DNA of 64,000 nt from positions 2,018,501 to 2,082,500 of the forward strand of contig NZ_CP007806.1 of the NCBI RefSeq assembly GCF_000219535.2, read 5' to 3'. This document shows positions 32,177-41,393 of this stretch, in pieces. Position 1 is the stretch's first letter; every line of letters begins with the position of its first letter. A program made the position numbers and the translations under genes. The notes under the pieces are model-generated. The model worked only from the letters and a program-made list of their open reading frames with translations, did no database searches and had not been told where the DNA came from. Origin of the DNA: Brevibacillus laterosporus LMG 15441 (GTDB taxonomy: Bacteria; Bacillota; Bacilli; Brevibacillales; Brevibacillaceae).

Positions 32177-33646
32177 GTGTTTATTGAGGATTGGTTTGAG
32201 GAGTTACGTCAAAAAGTAGATCGTATTGAAAAAGAATGGGCAACAGCTTCTACAGAAAAGCAGGAACACCTGATACGACAACTAAAACAACTCCGAACAT
32301 GCAGTGATCAGGTGATTGATCTGTGGTTAAAATATGAAGAAAAGCTAAATGAAGCAATTCGGATGATAAAGCAAACGAGTAAGATACCCGCATCCGCTAC
32401 AGAAAGCTTGGTAAAAGAATATGATAAGCTGTCGGAAGCAAAGCAGCCACTTGAATTCTCTACACTTCTTGAGGATGAACAGCCACAAATGGAACTACAC
32501 AAGGAGCTATACGAAAAGGCAGAAGGATTTTATCATCTGCGGTTATATGAACAAGCTAAACAACACTTTGCTTCTTTCTTAGAACAAGCGCCTGATTGGG
32601 AAAGTGGACGCCTTTATTATGCCTACAGCCTATATTATTGTTGTGATTATGAACTCGCTCTAAAAGAATTTCGATTGTTGACACGAACGGCTGTTTCCCC
32701 TAATGTTGTTTCCATCAGTTTCAATGCCTTAGGGTGTATGTATGTACAAGAGCAAAAATGGCTAGAGGCCATACAGGCATTTGAAATGGCAATATCTGTC
32801 CGTCCTCAGTACACGGAGAGTAGATACAACCTGGCCATCTGTTATTTGGAGCAGGGAGACACGGAAAAAACAATGAAATTATGTGAACAGCTATTAGCCG
32901 AGAATGATCAGGATTGGCAAGTGGAAGTGCTCTATTTACGTGCTGTTCGTCAGCTATTTGCTCGATATCCACAAAAAGATATAGAGCGAATGCTGAAAAT
33001 GTACGATCCGAATCGAAATCTTGATTCGCCAACCTTATGGGAATTGGCTATGCTAGCAGAACAAGCTGGGTTTTATAGGCATGCGCTCAGTTGCTACCAA
33101 TTCCTTTTGGAACGTCAACCATTAGATGCTGGACTTTGGCATGCGATTGCTTGGAATAAGTGGCTGTTAGATGGTCCTAAGCAAGCGATGCCTGCTTTAA
33201 AAAAAGCACTTACACTGGCACCTGAGCATCCAGATTACTTATTTTCATACGGTTGGATGCAGCTCGCAACAGGTGAGATTACTTCAGCTCGGATCGCCTT
33301 TACAAAAATATTAAACGCCACAGAAAATCATCATCTTGGCCTACTGGGATTAATTTATGCCCATGAGGGAGAAGGAGCTTATGATCAAGCCAAGGATATA
33401 GCCACTACTCTCATTCAAAAACAGGATCAGTACTCACAGATGCTAGGGCATTATCAACTGGGAAAATTATCTCTTCAACAGGGAAACCAAATCGAGGCAA
33501 GTCAATATCTGGAGAAAGCACGCTCTTACAGCGATGTTGTCCCAGAGGTCAATCAATGGTGGGAGAGATGTAAGAACACAAAGGACCATGTGCAGGTTAC
33601 TACTAATCAAACAGCAGGAATTTCGACATCTACTGCCGAATGGTAA
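32177..33646 (+). CDS. TPR-repeat protein of unknown role
   Basis: A 489-aa protein. The first 110 residues are a charged coiled-coil-like region (FEELRQKVDRIEKEW and following), then repeated TPR units fill the rest (for example ALGCMYVQEQKWLEAIQAF, YNLAICYLEQGDTEKTMKL, QLGKLSLQQGNQIEASQYL). No signal peptide, membrane span or enzyme domain. The start is GTG at 32177 with AAAGGGGGTGG 6 nt upstream; a longer reading from 32141 has no ribosome binding site. It lies between panD and dinG, where B. subtilis has no equivalent. A scaffold role is inferred from repeats only. Confidence 0.75.
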   Translation: MFIEDWFEELRQKVDRIEKEWATASTEKQEHLIRQLKQLRTCSDQVIDLWLKYEEKLNEAIRMIKQTSKIPASATESLVKEYDKLSEAKQPLEFSTLLEDEQPQMELHKELYEKAEGFYHLRLYEQAKQHFASFLEQAPDWESGRLYYAYSLYYCCDYELALKEFRLLTRTAVSPNVVSISFNALGCMYVQEQKWLEAIQAFEMAISVRPQYTESRYNLAICYLEQGDTEKTMKLCEQLLAENDQDWQVEVLYLRAVRQLFARYPQKDIERMLKMYDPNRNLDSPTLWELAMLAEQAGFYRHALSCYQFLLERQPLDAGLWHAIAWNKWLLDGPKQAMPALKKALTLAPEHPDYLFSYGWMQLATGEITSARIAFTKILNATENHHLGLLGLIYAHEGEGAYDQAKDIATTLIQKQDQYSQMLGHYQLGKLSLQQGNQIEASQYLEKARSYSDVVPEVNQWWERCKNTKDHVQVTTNQTAGISTSTAEW

Positions 33647-33696
33647 AAAGAAAACAGTAGCAGCATGAGTTGTGAGTGTCAATAGAGGTGACGATA

Positions 33697-36585
33697 ATGA
33701 AGCAGTTCATCGTCGTAGATTTTGAAACTACGGGTAATCAGCCACGGCGGGGAGATTCCATCATACAAATCGGAGCTGTCGTGGTCGAGAATGGACAAAT
33801 AATAGAAAGTTACTCCACATTTGTAAAACCAGATAAACCAATCCCGCCATTTATTACTCAGTTGACGGGAATAACCGATGAGATGGTCAGTGACGCACCT
33901 TCTATTGAAGAAGTGCTTCCTGATTTATTGCGCCTTTTAGATGGGCGTACGTTTGTGGCACATAATGCAGCGTTTGACTTGAATTTTTTACAAGAAGCCC
34001 TGCTAAGTCAGGGCTATTATCCATTTGATGGGCCTATTTTGGATACAGTGGAATTAGCACGGGTATTATTGCCCATGCAAAGTGGCTATCGGCTAGTAGA
34101 GCTAGCATCTGATTTTGATATTCAGCATGAAAATCCACACCAGGCAGACAGTGACGCTATTGCTACTGCACACTTATTGTTACGATTGTTAGATATCCTG
34201 TATAAGCTTCCTCTTATTACAATTCAAGGATTGCAGATGATGATCTCTTCTTTCCGTTTTGATGTAGCGACCTTACTACGAGAAATTGAGATGGAGAAGC
34301 TCATGCACAGTTTTCCGATAGACGAAGCAGGCTCTTTTATAACTGCATCTTCTGCACCTGAGGAAACAAGCAATTATGATATCTATCGAAATCTTGGATT
34401 AAAACGACGAAAGAAATGGACGGAGAAGCAATCCGAACAGCCACCGATCCATTTTTCTTTTGAACCATTTTTCGAACGTATGGTTGCATTAGATGGCGAC
34501 GGGCTCGCACTTCATCATGAACACTATGAGAAACGTGAGTCACAGGAAGCGATGATGCATGCTGTATACCAAGCTTTTACTGATCAGAAGCATTTGTTAG
34601 TAGAAGCGGGTACAGGAACAGGAAAATCGTTGGGTTATTTGTTGCCAGGTATCCTATGGGCACGTATGCACAAACAGCAAGTAATCGTGAGTACGCATAC
34701 CATTCATTTACAGGATCAGCTTTTTGGCAAAGATATTCCTCTATTACAAAAAGCATTACCATTTTCCTTTCGAGCTGCTCAATTGAAGGGCCGAGGAAAT
34801 TACCTGTGCTTGCGAAAATTTGAACAAAGCATAGAGAGCCAGGAGGGGGCCACACAGGATATACAGCTAGCCAAAGCACAGATTTTAACATGGCTGACCG
34901 AAACGACTACAGGTGATGTAGAGGAGCTTAGTTTAAGTCCGAGTGGGCAGTCCTTTTGGCAATCAGTCAGAAGTGACACAGCCTCCTGTCTAAATCGAGA
35001 GTGTCCGTGGTTTAGCCGCTGTTTTTACTTCCAAGCGAAGCAGCAAGCAAAAGAGGCTGATGTGATTATTGTTAACCATGCCTTATTAATTGGTGATATT
35101 GATAAGGAGAATGGTGTATTGCCATCATTTGAGGTTGCAATTATTGATGAAGCGCATCAGCTTGATGAAGTAGCAAGTCAACATTTTGGGACACAGCTCT
35201 CCAGCGTAGAATTGTTTCAATTGGTAGAGCAGCTTGGAACAGAAGGAGAAAAGCAAATGCTACTCCTGCTAGCCAATGAGTTGAAAATGTGGCAACCAGC
35301 TGAAAAGGCAAGAATAGAACAGCACCTACAACAAATTAGGATTGAGCAGCAAATGCTAAAAGAGGCTGTTACGAACTGGCTACAACTCTTTTATCATTGG
35401 GGTTCTGAACGGGGTATGGATACAGGGGAATCTCAAAGAGCTACACTTCGATATAAAACAGAAGACTTTAAGAAAAAATATAAGAAGCTTGCAAAATCCA
35501 GCGATCTCATTTTACAAAAGTTAGGGAATGTAGCCAAGGAAATTGAACAACTGTTACGTATTCTGCCATCTTCTAATGGGGAAGCTCCGTACTCCTTACA
35601 GCGGTTGCAAACGGATGCAGCTGGTTTAGTAGAAGAAATCAGTCAAGTGGCTGTAAAGCTTCATTTTTTGTTAGTAGAAGAGCAGGATGAGTATGTAAGC
35701 TGGATGGAAATAGAAACAAGAACATCCCGCAAACAACTCTTTTTCTTTAAAACGCCACTAGATATAGCTGATACCTTGCGTACAACTTTACTGGAGCCAA
35801 AACGCAGTATTATTATGACCTCAGCGACACTGACAGTGAAGAATAGGTTTACTTACTTTATGGAGCGAATGGGTTTTGCTAATCTTCCAGAAGAACGGGT
35901 CGAAACACTCTCACTCCCATCGCCCTTTGACTATGCGCAACAAGGACTCATCCTGATTCCCTCCGATTTCCCTTCTGTAAACAAGGAAGGAGAACAGCGG
36001 TTTGTTGAAGCCGTAATTGCTGGCTGCGTTGATGCTGTTCGGGCAAGTGAGGGGCGGACAATGATTTTATTTACCTCATATAGCATGCTTAGAACTGTTT
36101 ATGAAGGAATGAAGAGCTTACTCGAAGGTGAAGAGTTTGAACTATTAGGCCATGGAGTAGATTCAAGTAATAGAAGCAAGTTGGTACGTCGCTTTCAAAC
36201 CGGGACAAAAACAGTGCTTCTGGGTACGAATAGCTTCTGGGAGGGTGTAGATATACCTGGAAATGTACTGAGCTGTCTGATCATTGTTCGTCTCCCTTTT
36301 CAACCGCCCAACCAACCACTTTTAGAAGGACGTTCGGAGCGGCTGAAGGCCGAGAAAAAGAATCCTTTTATGACGCTTTCCTTGCCCCATGCAGTTATTC
36401 GTTTTAAGCAGGGAGTGGGTCGATTAATACGTCAACAGACAGACAGCGGTGTTGTAATTGTATTTGATACACGCATCATTGAATCTAAATATGGTCGTAT
36501 GTTTTTGCAATCTTTGCCGCCTTATCAGGTAGAGACTGGTCCATGGACTACATTACGTGAGCGAATAGCTCCTTTTTTACAATAA
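33697..36585 (+). CDS. dinG: Exonuclease-fused DinG family helicase
   Basis: A 962-aa fusion of an N-terminal DEDDh 3'-5' exonuclease (about residues 1-180; IVVDFETTG, HNAAFDLNFL, and HQADSDAIATAHLL) to an XPD/DinG-type superfamily 2 helicase. Helicase motifs are VEAGTGTGKSLGYLLPG (Walker A), IIDEAHQLDEVA (DEAH box), TSATL, and the late LGTNSFWEGVDIPG and GVGRLIRQ. Four cysteines (RGNYLC, then SCLNREC and PWFSRC) are spaced C-x4-C-x5-C in the second cluster, as in iron-sulfur DinG/XPD enzymes. The ATG at 33697 follows AGAGGTGA; a GTG 21 nt upstream has no spacer. Role: genome maintenance at nucleic-acid structures. Position matches dinG of B. subtilis. Confidence 0.93.
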   Translation: MKQFIVVDFETTGNQPRRGDSIIQIGAVVVENGQIIESYSTFVKPDKPIPPFITQLTGITDEMVSDAPSIEEVLPDLLRLLDGRTFVAHNAAFDLNFLQEALLSQGYYPFDGPILDTVELARVLLPMQSGYRLVELASDFDIQHENPHQADSDAIATAHLLLRLLDILYKLPLITIQGLQMMISSFRFDVATLLREIEMEKLMHSFPIDEAGSFITASSAPEETSNYDIYRNLGLKRRKKWTEKQSEQPPIHFSFEPFFERMVALDGDGLALHHEHYEKRESQEAMMHAVYQAFTDQKHLLVEAGTGTGKSLGYLLPGILWARMHKQQVIVSTHTIHLQDQLFGKDIPLLQKALPFSFRAAQLKGRGNYLCLRKFEQSIESQEGATQDIQLAKAQILTWLTETTTGDVEELSLSPSGQSFWQSVRSDTASCLNRECPWFSRCFYFQAKQQAKEADVIIVNHALLIGDIDKENGVLPSFEVAIIDEAHQLDEVASQHFGTQLSSVELFQLVEQLGTEGEKQMLLLLANELKMWQPAEKARIEQHLQQIRIEQQMLKEAVTNWLQLFYHWGSERGMDTGESQRATLRYKTEDFKKKYKKLAKSSDLILQKLGNVAKEIEQLLRILPSSNGEAPYSLQRLQTDAAGLVEEISQVAVKLHFLLVEEQDEYVSWMEIETRTSRKQLFFFKTPLDIADTLRTTLLEPKRSIIMTSATLTVKNRFTYFMERMGFANLPEERVETLSLPSPFDYAQQGLILIPSDFPSVNKEGEQRFVEAVIAGCVDAVRASEGRTMILFTSYSMLRTVYEGMKSLLEGEEFELLGHGVDSSNRSKLVRRFQTGTKTVLLGTNSFWEGVDIPGNVLSCLIIVRLPFQPPNQPLLEGRSERLKAEKKNPFMTLSLPHAVIRFKQGVGRLIRQQTDSGVVIVFDTRIIESKYGRMFLQSLPPYQVETGPWTTLRERIAPFLQ

Positions 36586-36665
36586 AATCAGTCCCTTAGG
36601 AAAAACAAATCTAAAATGATTGTATGAATTTTACCCAAGCCATAAAGTAGGAGGGTAGCAGATCC

Positions 36666-37607
36666 ATGACTACAAAACGACATAACCTATGTCTAGTTAT
36701 TTGTATAGGCATGATGATCTTTGCATTATCCCAAACCGTTGAAGCAAGCCGCCCCATTGCGATAGCACATCAGCAACAGCATATTGAGGACCCCGATGCT
36801 GTTGAACAGGAGGAAGATTTTGTTGGACTTACCACTACTTTTTTCTCTTTACCAGAAGGAGAAAGTACGCTCATTCGCTTCCCTTCTGGTAAAACGATGC
36901 TAATTGATACAGGGAGCGAAAAAGATACGGAAAAATTGGTTTCCTTGCTACTTGAGCGCCATGTTACAAAAGTGGATTATCTGTTATTGACAAACGATTT
37001 ACCTACTCATATTGGCGGCTATGATAAGCTTGCGGAGAAAATTCAATTTGATAAGATTTACATGCCAAAATTGACAGCCTTCGTAATTCACAGTAATATC
37101 CATATATCTAGGGAAAAGCAAGTTGTGTATGTAAAGGAAAAGGATCAATTACTGGATGGGAAAGATGTGGTGATCACATTTTTACATCCCAGCGAGAACC
37201 TGTTTTTATCACCACAGGATAATTCGCTTGTGTTTTGTCTGACCCAAGGAGAGCTCCAGTTTTTGTTCACCAGTGCCATCAATGAAAAAGCAGAGGAGCG
37301 TTTGTTTGCTAAATACCCTTCTTTACTGCCGGCTGAAATCTTAAAGGTTGCGGCACAAGGCAGCAATCAGGCTTCTATTCAATCCTTCTTAACTAAGGTT
37401 GATCCCCAGATTGCTGTTGTGCAGACCGGTATTGTGCGTGAGCAATGGAAAGACTCCATGCGTGAGGTGGTGGAGCGTTTGGAGGAATCATGGGCAGATA
37501 CGTATGTGACTAGCCGGGATGGGTCAATTACCATTCTCTCTAACGGACAAGATTATAAGGTTTTAAAGGCAGTCAAGACCTCTACACGTGATAGACAACG
37601 AAGTTAG
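36666..37607 (+). CDS. Secreted metallo-beta-lactamase-fold protein lacking metal ligands
   Basis: A 313-aa protein with an N-terminal signal sequence (residues about 8-27, possible cleavage after VEA) and a domain like the C-terminal hydrolase of ComEC. Fold markers are present: LIRFPSGKTMLIDTGS (residues 69-84), LLLTN110-DLPT-H115-IGGY, and KVAAQGSNQASIQSFL. The catalytic HxDxDH is reduced to N-D-L-P-T-H, the later HHGS-type motif reads AQGS, and the usual GD after the second strand is SA. At most one metal ligand remains, so hydrolysis is unlikely. GGAGGG(TAGC) precedes the ATG. It is 2 kb from any competence gene; function unknown. Confidence 0.78.
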   Translation: MTTKRHNLCLVICIGMMIFALSQTVEASRPIAIAHQQQHIEDPDAVEQEEDFVGLTTTFFSLPEGESTLIRFPSGKTMLIDTGSEKDTEKLVSLLLERHVTKVDYLLLTNDLPTHIGGYDKLAEKIQFDKIYMPKLTAFVIHSNIHISREKQVVYVKEKDQLLDGKDVVITFLHPSENLFLSPQDNSLVFCLTQGELQFLFTSAINEKAEERLFAKYPSLLPAEILKVAAQGSNQASIQSFLTKVDPQIAVVQTGIVREQWKDSMREVVERLEESWADTYVTSRDGSITILSNGQDYKVLKAVKTSTRDRQRS

Positions 37608-37618
37608 GAGTGCAATTT

Positions 37619-38242
37619 ATGGGGAAAGTACCAAAAATTTCTGAAGCGGTCGTTCGCCGTCTGCCGATCTATTTGCGATATTTAACAAATCTACAGGAAC
37701 TACAGGTAAAAACGGTGTCTTCCCAACAGATGGGCAAAACAATGGATATTAATCCAGCCCAAATTCGAAAGGACCTGTCTGCATTTGGTGACTTTGGCAA
37801 AAAAGGCATTGGCTATGACGTAGATTACTTGATTGAAAAGATTCGTCATATCTTGAAATTGGACCAAGTGATCCATGTAGCGTTGGTGGGGGCCGGTAAT
37901 CTAGGTCAAGCGATTTCCAATTACAATGTGTATTTAAAAGATAACATGAAAATTGTTTCCATTTTTGATGCCGACCCGCAAAAAATAGGTAAGGATTTAG
38001 GTGGATTGGTCATTGAACCGATTGATAAAATGGAAGATATCATCAAGGAAAAACAAATTCGGATGGCGATAATTACGACGCCAGCCTCCGCCGCACAGGA
38101 AGTGGCAAATAAATTGATCGAAGCTGGAATAGAAGCGATCCTCAATTTTGCTCCAACAACCATTCGCACCGAAAAAGAAGTAAAAATTGATCATAACGAT
38201 TTGACTTCCAGCTTGCAAAGCTTAGCGTATTATTTAAACTAA
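37619..38242 (+). CDS. rex: Redox-sensing transcriptional repressor Rex
   Basis: A 207-aa Rex protein. An N-terminal winged helix (about 5-75; PKISEAVVRRLPIYLRYL, GKTMDINPAQIRKDLSAFG) is followed by a Rossmann NADH-binding domain with VALVGAGNLGQAI and a C-terminal swapped helix (DHNDLTSSLQSLAYYLN). Rex represses anaerobic and fermentation genes and is released by high NADH/NAD. The ATG at 37619 is 8 nt after TTAGGAG; a GTG at 37610 lies within it. It follows the preceding gene by 11 nt. In B. subtilis rex is elsewhere, so this placement is a local rearrangement. Confidence 0.96.
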   Translation: MGKVPKISEAVVRRLPIYLRYLTNLQELQVKTVSSQQMGKTMDINPAQIRKDLSAFGDFGKKGIGYDVDYLIEKIRHILKLDQVIHVALVGAGNLGQAISNYNVYLKDNMKIVSIFDADPQKIGKDLGGLVIEPIDKMEDIIKEKQIRMAIITTPASAAQEVANKLIEAGIEAILNFAPTTIRTEKEVKIDHNDLTSSLQSLAYYLN

Positions 38243-38279
38243 GTAATGACTAACAGATAAAGGGAGAGTGTCTACATTG

Positions 38280-39572
38280 ATGAAAATCATTACCAACGCA
38301 ACCGTAATTACTGTTAATGAACAAAATGAGGTTATTTATAATGGAGCGGTTGGCTTTGATGGGGGAAAAATTACATATGTAGGTAAAACGCCAGAGGATT
38401 TATCAGCATATGACGAGATCATTGATGGAACGAATAAATATCTAATGCCAGGATTTATTAATACACATGGTCACGTAGGTATGTCTCTACTGCGCGGATT
38501 TGCGGATGACCTACCTTTAAAACAATGGCTGGAAGATAAAATGTGGCCAATGGAAGGTCAATTTACAGCGGAGCATGTGAAATGGGGTACAGCTATTTCC
38601 ATTATCGAGATGATTCGTACCGGTACAACTACCTTTGTAGATATGTATGATCATATGGAAACAGTAGCACAGGAAGTGGAAGCATCCGGGATGCGCGGTG
38701 TACTATGCCGTGGGGTAATTGGTTTCTGCTCAGAAGAAGAACGCCAGCAGAAATTACAAGAAGCTGCATCTTTCGCATCACGTTGGAACGGAGCAGCCAA
38801 CGGTCGTATCCATACCATGATGTCGCCGCATGCACCTTATACGTGCTCTCCTGAGTACATCCAGCAAATCCTTGAGAAGGCTATCGAATTAAACGTACCA
38901 TTACATATCCATATGTCTGAATCAAAAGCAGAAGTAGAACAAAACGTTCAGGATTACGGTGTACGCCCTGTTGCTCACTTAGAAAATCTAGGTGTATTTA
39001 ATCACCCTACACTAGTTGCCCATGCAGTGCATTTAACGGATGAAGAAATTGATACATTGGCTAAATATAATGTTAAAGTAGCTCATAATCCAATTAGTAA
39101 CTTAAAATTGGCAAGTGGTGTAGCAAGAGTACCTGAGATGCTTGCGAAAGGTGTTTGTGTAAGTTTGGCAACTGACAGCTCAGCAAGTAACAACAACTTA
39201 AATCTATTTGAAGAGCTAAAATTAGCGGCTATCCTGCATAAGGGTGTTTCCTATGATCCAGAAGTGGTTCCGGCAGAAGAAGCGCTTCGTATGGCTACAC
39301 GTTATGCGGCAGATGCTGTGTTCCAAAAAGACAGCTTAGGGTCCTTAGAAGTAGGGAAAAAAGCAGATATGATTATGCTAAATGCTGCTCAAGCACATTT
39401 CCAACCGGCAAATGATCCGATTTCCCATGTTGTTTATGCAGCAAATGGCTATGATGTAACAGATACAATTGTTGATGGTCATTTCTTAATGAAAGATAAA
39501 GAGTTAATCACAATGGATGAACAAAAAGCAATCGCTGAAGTGAATCGTGTGTTTGCGCTATTAAAGCAATAA
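38280..39572 (+). CDS. mtaD: 5-methylthioadenosine/S-adenosylhomocysteine deaminase
   Basis: A 430-aa amidohydrolase of the TrzN/MtaD group that deaminates MTA, SAH or adenosine. Metal ligands are visible: LMPGFINTHGHVGMSLLRG (HxH), PLHIHMSES, VAHAVHLTDEEID and ATDSSASNNNLN (Asp). The substrate region DDLPLKQWLEDKMWPMEG is characteristic. The start is placed at the ATG 38280 (11 nt after GGGAGAG); TTG at 38277 is also possible. It stands alone after rex. The gap after it is described under the small ORF at 39670. Confidence 0.93.
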   Translation: MKIITNATVITVNEQNEVIYNGAVGFDGGKITYVGKTPEDLSAYDEIIDGTNKYLMPGFINTHGHVGMSLLRGFADDLPLKQWLEDKMWPMEGQFTAEHVKWGTAISIIEMIRTGTTTFVDMYDHMETVAQEVEASGMRGVLCRGVIGFCSEEERQQKLQEAASFASRWNGAANGRIHTMMSPHAPYTCSPEYIQQILEKAIELNVPLHIHMSESKAEVEQNVQDYGVRPVAHLENLGVFNHPTLVAHAVHLTDEEIDTLAKYNVKVAHNPISNLKLASGVARVPEMLAKGVCVSLATDSSASNNNLNLFEELKLAAILHKGVSYDPEVVPAEEALRMATRYAADAVFQKDSLGSLEVGKKADMIMLNAAQAHFQPANDPISHVVYAANGYDVTDTIVDGHFLMKDKELITMDEQKAIAEVNRVFALLKQ

Positions 39573-39605
39573 ACTCATAAAAGTCGCCTTTTCATATGAC
39601 AAAGG

Positions 39606-39634
39606 CTCCTGCCAAGTGGTTGATACGGCAGGAG
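39606..39634. terminator. Hairpin between mtaD and the minus-strand small ORF
   Basis: CTCCTGCC (39606-39613) and GGCAGGAG (39627-39634) form an 8-bp GC-rich stem. T runs are weak on both strands, so it is a possible convergent terminator rather than a clear one. Confidence 0.45.
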
Positions 39635-39669
39635 ACAGTGTAGTGTAGGTGTGTAGGCAGAGAAAAAAT

Positions 39670-39849
39670 TTAATCCGTCCGTTGCATCTCTGTTTGCCAT
39701 AAATCTGTAAGTGAGGAGTGACGAACAGAGAGCGTAGCGGTAGGTGGCAAGGTACGCAGCGGTGAGGACAGACCTACCCAGGATTCGTATAAATCGTGTT
39801 GTTCCCAACCCTGTTTTGGTAGGACAAGGCTCCTGTCGGTTTGATTCAC
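39670..39849 (-). CDS. Possible 59-aa protein
   Basis: On the minus strand a GTG at 39849 follows AAGGAGGTG with a 5-nt spacer, the best-matching ribosome binding site in this 410-nt gap. The 59-residue product begins MNQTDRSLVLPKQGWEQHDL, is rich in Leu, Thr, Ser and Trp, and has no membrane segment. No family was recognised. The gap otherwise holds the hairpin at 39606-39634 and the ribosome binding site region of the 39983 gene. It could be a short real gene convergent with mtaD or a chance frame. Confidence 0.4.
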   Translation of the reverse strand: MNQTDRSLVLPKQGWEQHDLYESWVGLSSPLRTLPPTATLSVRHSSLTDLWQTEMQRTD

Positions 39850-39982
39850 ACGCTCACCTCCTTGTGGTGTACTGATAGTATGGCTCCTTCTCATGACTCT
39901 ATAATTAGTAAGTTTTCCACGTGGTTCTAAAACCTTCTTGTATCTCATAATTGTTAGGAGATACGCAAGGGAGGGGTTACCC

Positions 39983-40693
39983 ATGTACGTGAAGCAACGG
40001 TATCTTTGGCTGTTGGTGCCAATATTAGCATGCTTATTTGGTTTGGGTGTATTATTGGGACAAGCAACAGACAAGCTATCTGTAGCACAAGATAGGACGA
40101 ACGAGCTGCATGACAAAAGTAGATGGAATGCCGATCAAAATCAAAATAACACCAATCTAAAACAATTGATTGATCAGCTTTTTGTAGAGAAAGCAACTCC
40201 ATTTGGAGTCAAGATACAGAATCAACCTTTTACAGGGAGCTATCGAGGCAATCACTTTCAACTAACAGGAGCATTACAGGGGAAAAAAGTGAAAATTGAA
40301 CGTAACAATCGAGGTGCTTCGCTCGTCATAGATAATGAACTACGGGATTTGAACGTACTGCCCTATGCCTTGTTTACACCATCTGAGCATGCCTCAATCT
40401 TGAAGGATCAAATCTCACAGCTACAGCCTGTCGCACTCGTTTCAAGAGATGAAGCAGGTTTGCGAGGGTATAGCGTTAGCCTACAGCCAGAAAAAGTCAA
40501 AGACCTTTTACGAGAATGGTTGGGACCTTCTTTTCCTGTAGAAAATGAACTTGTACAAATACAGCAATCAACTACAATTAACTATCAAATGTGGTATGAT
40601 GATGAAAGAAAACAGTTGAAGCGTATGGTCGTCTTGCTTCAGTTGAAGAACCAGAAGGGCGATAGATCAGATCAACTGATTTTTAATTTTTAG
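39983..40693 (+). CDS. Uncharacterised membrane-anchored protein
   Basis: A 236-aa protein with one N-terminal signal anchor (residues about 7-25, YLWLLVPILACLFGLGVLLG) and an extracytoplasmic, mostly beta/alpha domain. No Cys lipobox is present in a suitable place and no domain was recognised. Start at 39983 follows AGGGAGGGG; earlier in-frame codons lack this. It is followed after 18 nt by a YpmB-like gene, so the two are likely co-expressed at the cell surface. The ypmA gene that precedes ypmB in B. subtilis was not found here. Confidence 0.7.
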   Translation: MYVKQRYLWLLVPILACLFGLGVLLGQATDKLSVAQDRTNELHDKSRWNADQNQNNTNLKQLIDQLFVEKATPFGVKIQNQPFTGSYRGNHFQLTGALQGKKVKIERNNRGASLVIDNELRDLNVLPYALFTPSEHASILKDQISQLQPVALVSRDEAGLRGYSVSLQPEKVKDLLREWLGPSFPVENELVQIQQSTTINYQMWYDDERKQLKRMVVLLQLKNQKGDRSDQLIFNF

Positions 40694-40711
40694 GGAAGTA
40701 GGAGAATCATT

Positions 40712-41194
40712 GTGTGGAAACGCATCTTGATCATTTCAGCATGTGCGCTTGTTGTGCTAGGCGCATCCCTGTATCAGCTACTTTCCAGCTTATTGTCTGA
40801 GCGTCACACGTTAGAAGCAGAGGCCAGAGCATTAGTAGCAGAAAAAACAAACATTGCTGAGATCGATACGATAGAAGAATATCGAGGACGGGAAGCCTAT
40901 ATTGTAGTTACAGGCAAAAACAAGGTAGGAACTCCAGTGGTGGCTTGGTTTAGTAAAGAACACGTCACATTTGACTTGCTGGAAAAAGCTTTTCCTCGCA
41001 CAAAAGTTAAACAAGTAGCGGAAGCCTCTTATCCAGGAGCCCAGATCGAACGCATTGTACCTGGCTTAGAGGGTGATAAGAAGCTATGGGAAGTCACTTT
41101 AGTGGACAAGCAAAATCGTTACAACTACGTATATTATGATTTTTTGACTGGTCAAAAAATACGAGCATATACGTTAAATATTCCAAAATCATAA
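40712..41194 (+). CDS. ypmB: YpmB-like protein (DUF5590)
   Basis: A 160-aa single-pass membrane protein: anchor at about residues 4-24 (ILIISACALVVLGASLYQLL), then an extracellular PepSY/YpmB-like domain of two similar halves (EYRGREAYIVVTGKNKVG and EVTLVDKQNRYNYVYYD). The length and position before aspB match YpmB of B. subtilis, whose function is not defined. Start is GTG at 40712 after AGGAGAATC. A terminator follows the stop by only 4 nt. Confidence 0.8.
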   Translation: MWKRILIISACALVVLGASLYQLLSSLLSERHTLEAEARALVAEKTNIAEIDTIEEYRGREAYIVVTGKNKVGTPVVAWFSKEHVTFDLLEKAFPRTKVKQVAEASYPGAQIERIVPGLEGDKKLWEVTLVDKQNRYNYVYYDFLTGQKIRAYTLNIPKS

Positions 41195-41198
41195 GATG

Positions 41199-41226
41199 AC
41201 CCGTTCCTTCTGGAAAGGGTTTTCTT
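41199..41226 (+). terminator. Terminator after ypmB
   Basis: ACCC-G-TTCC (41199-41207) pairs with GGAA-A-GGGT (41212-41220) with one G/A mismatch, followed by TTTCTT. Confidence 0.65.
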
Positions 41227-41393
41227 ACTTTATCACCGTTTTTCTCTTCTTGAAATGGAATTGGTCGTAGTTCCAGCAAATACATAGCAAAAAGGTACCA
41301 TAAAAATGCTATACTTGGTTTCGTAACTGATAATAAAGCCGTTCTGAACGGAACAAATAAAAGTTTTTATGAGCAAAGAAAGGGGAGTTATTG

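Noticed and set aside
39850-40116. Upstream extension of the minus-strand small ORF
   Set aside because: Runs antisense into the 39983 gene and lacks a ribosome binding site; only the part from 39849 has one.
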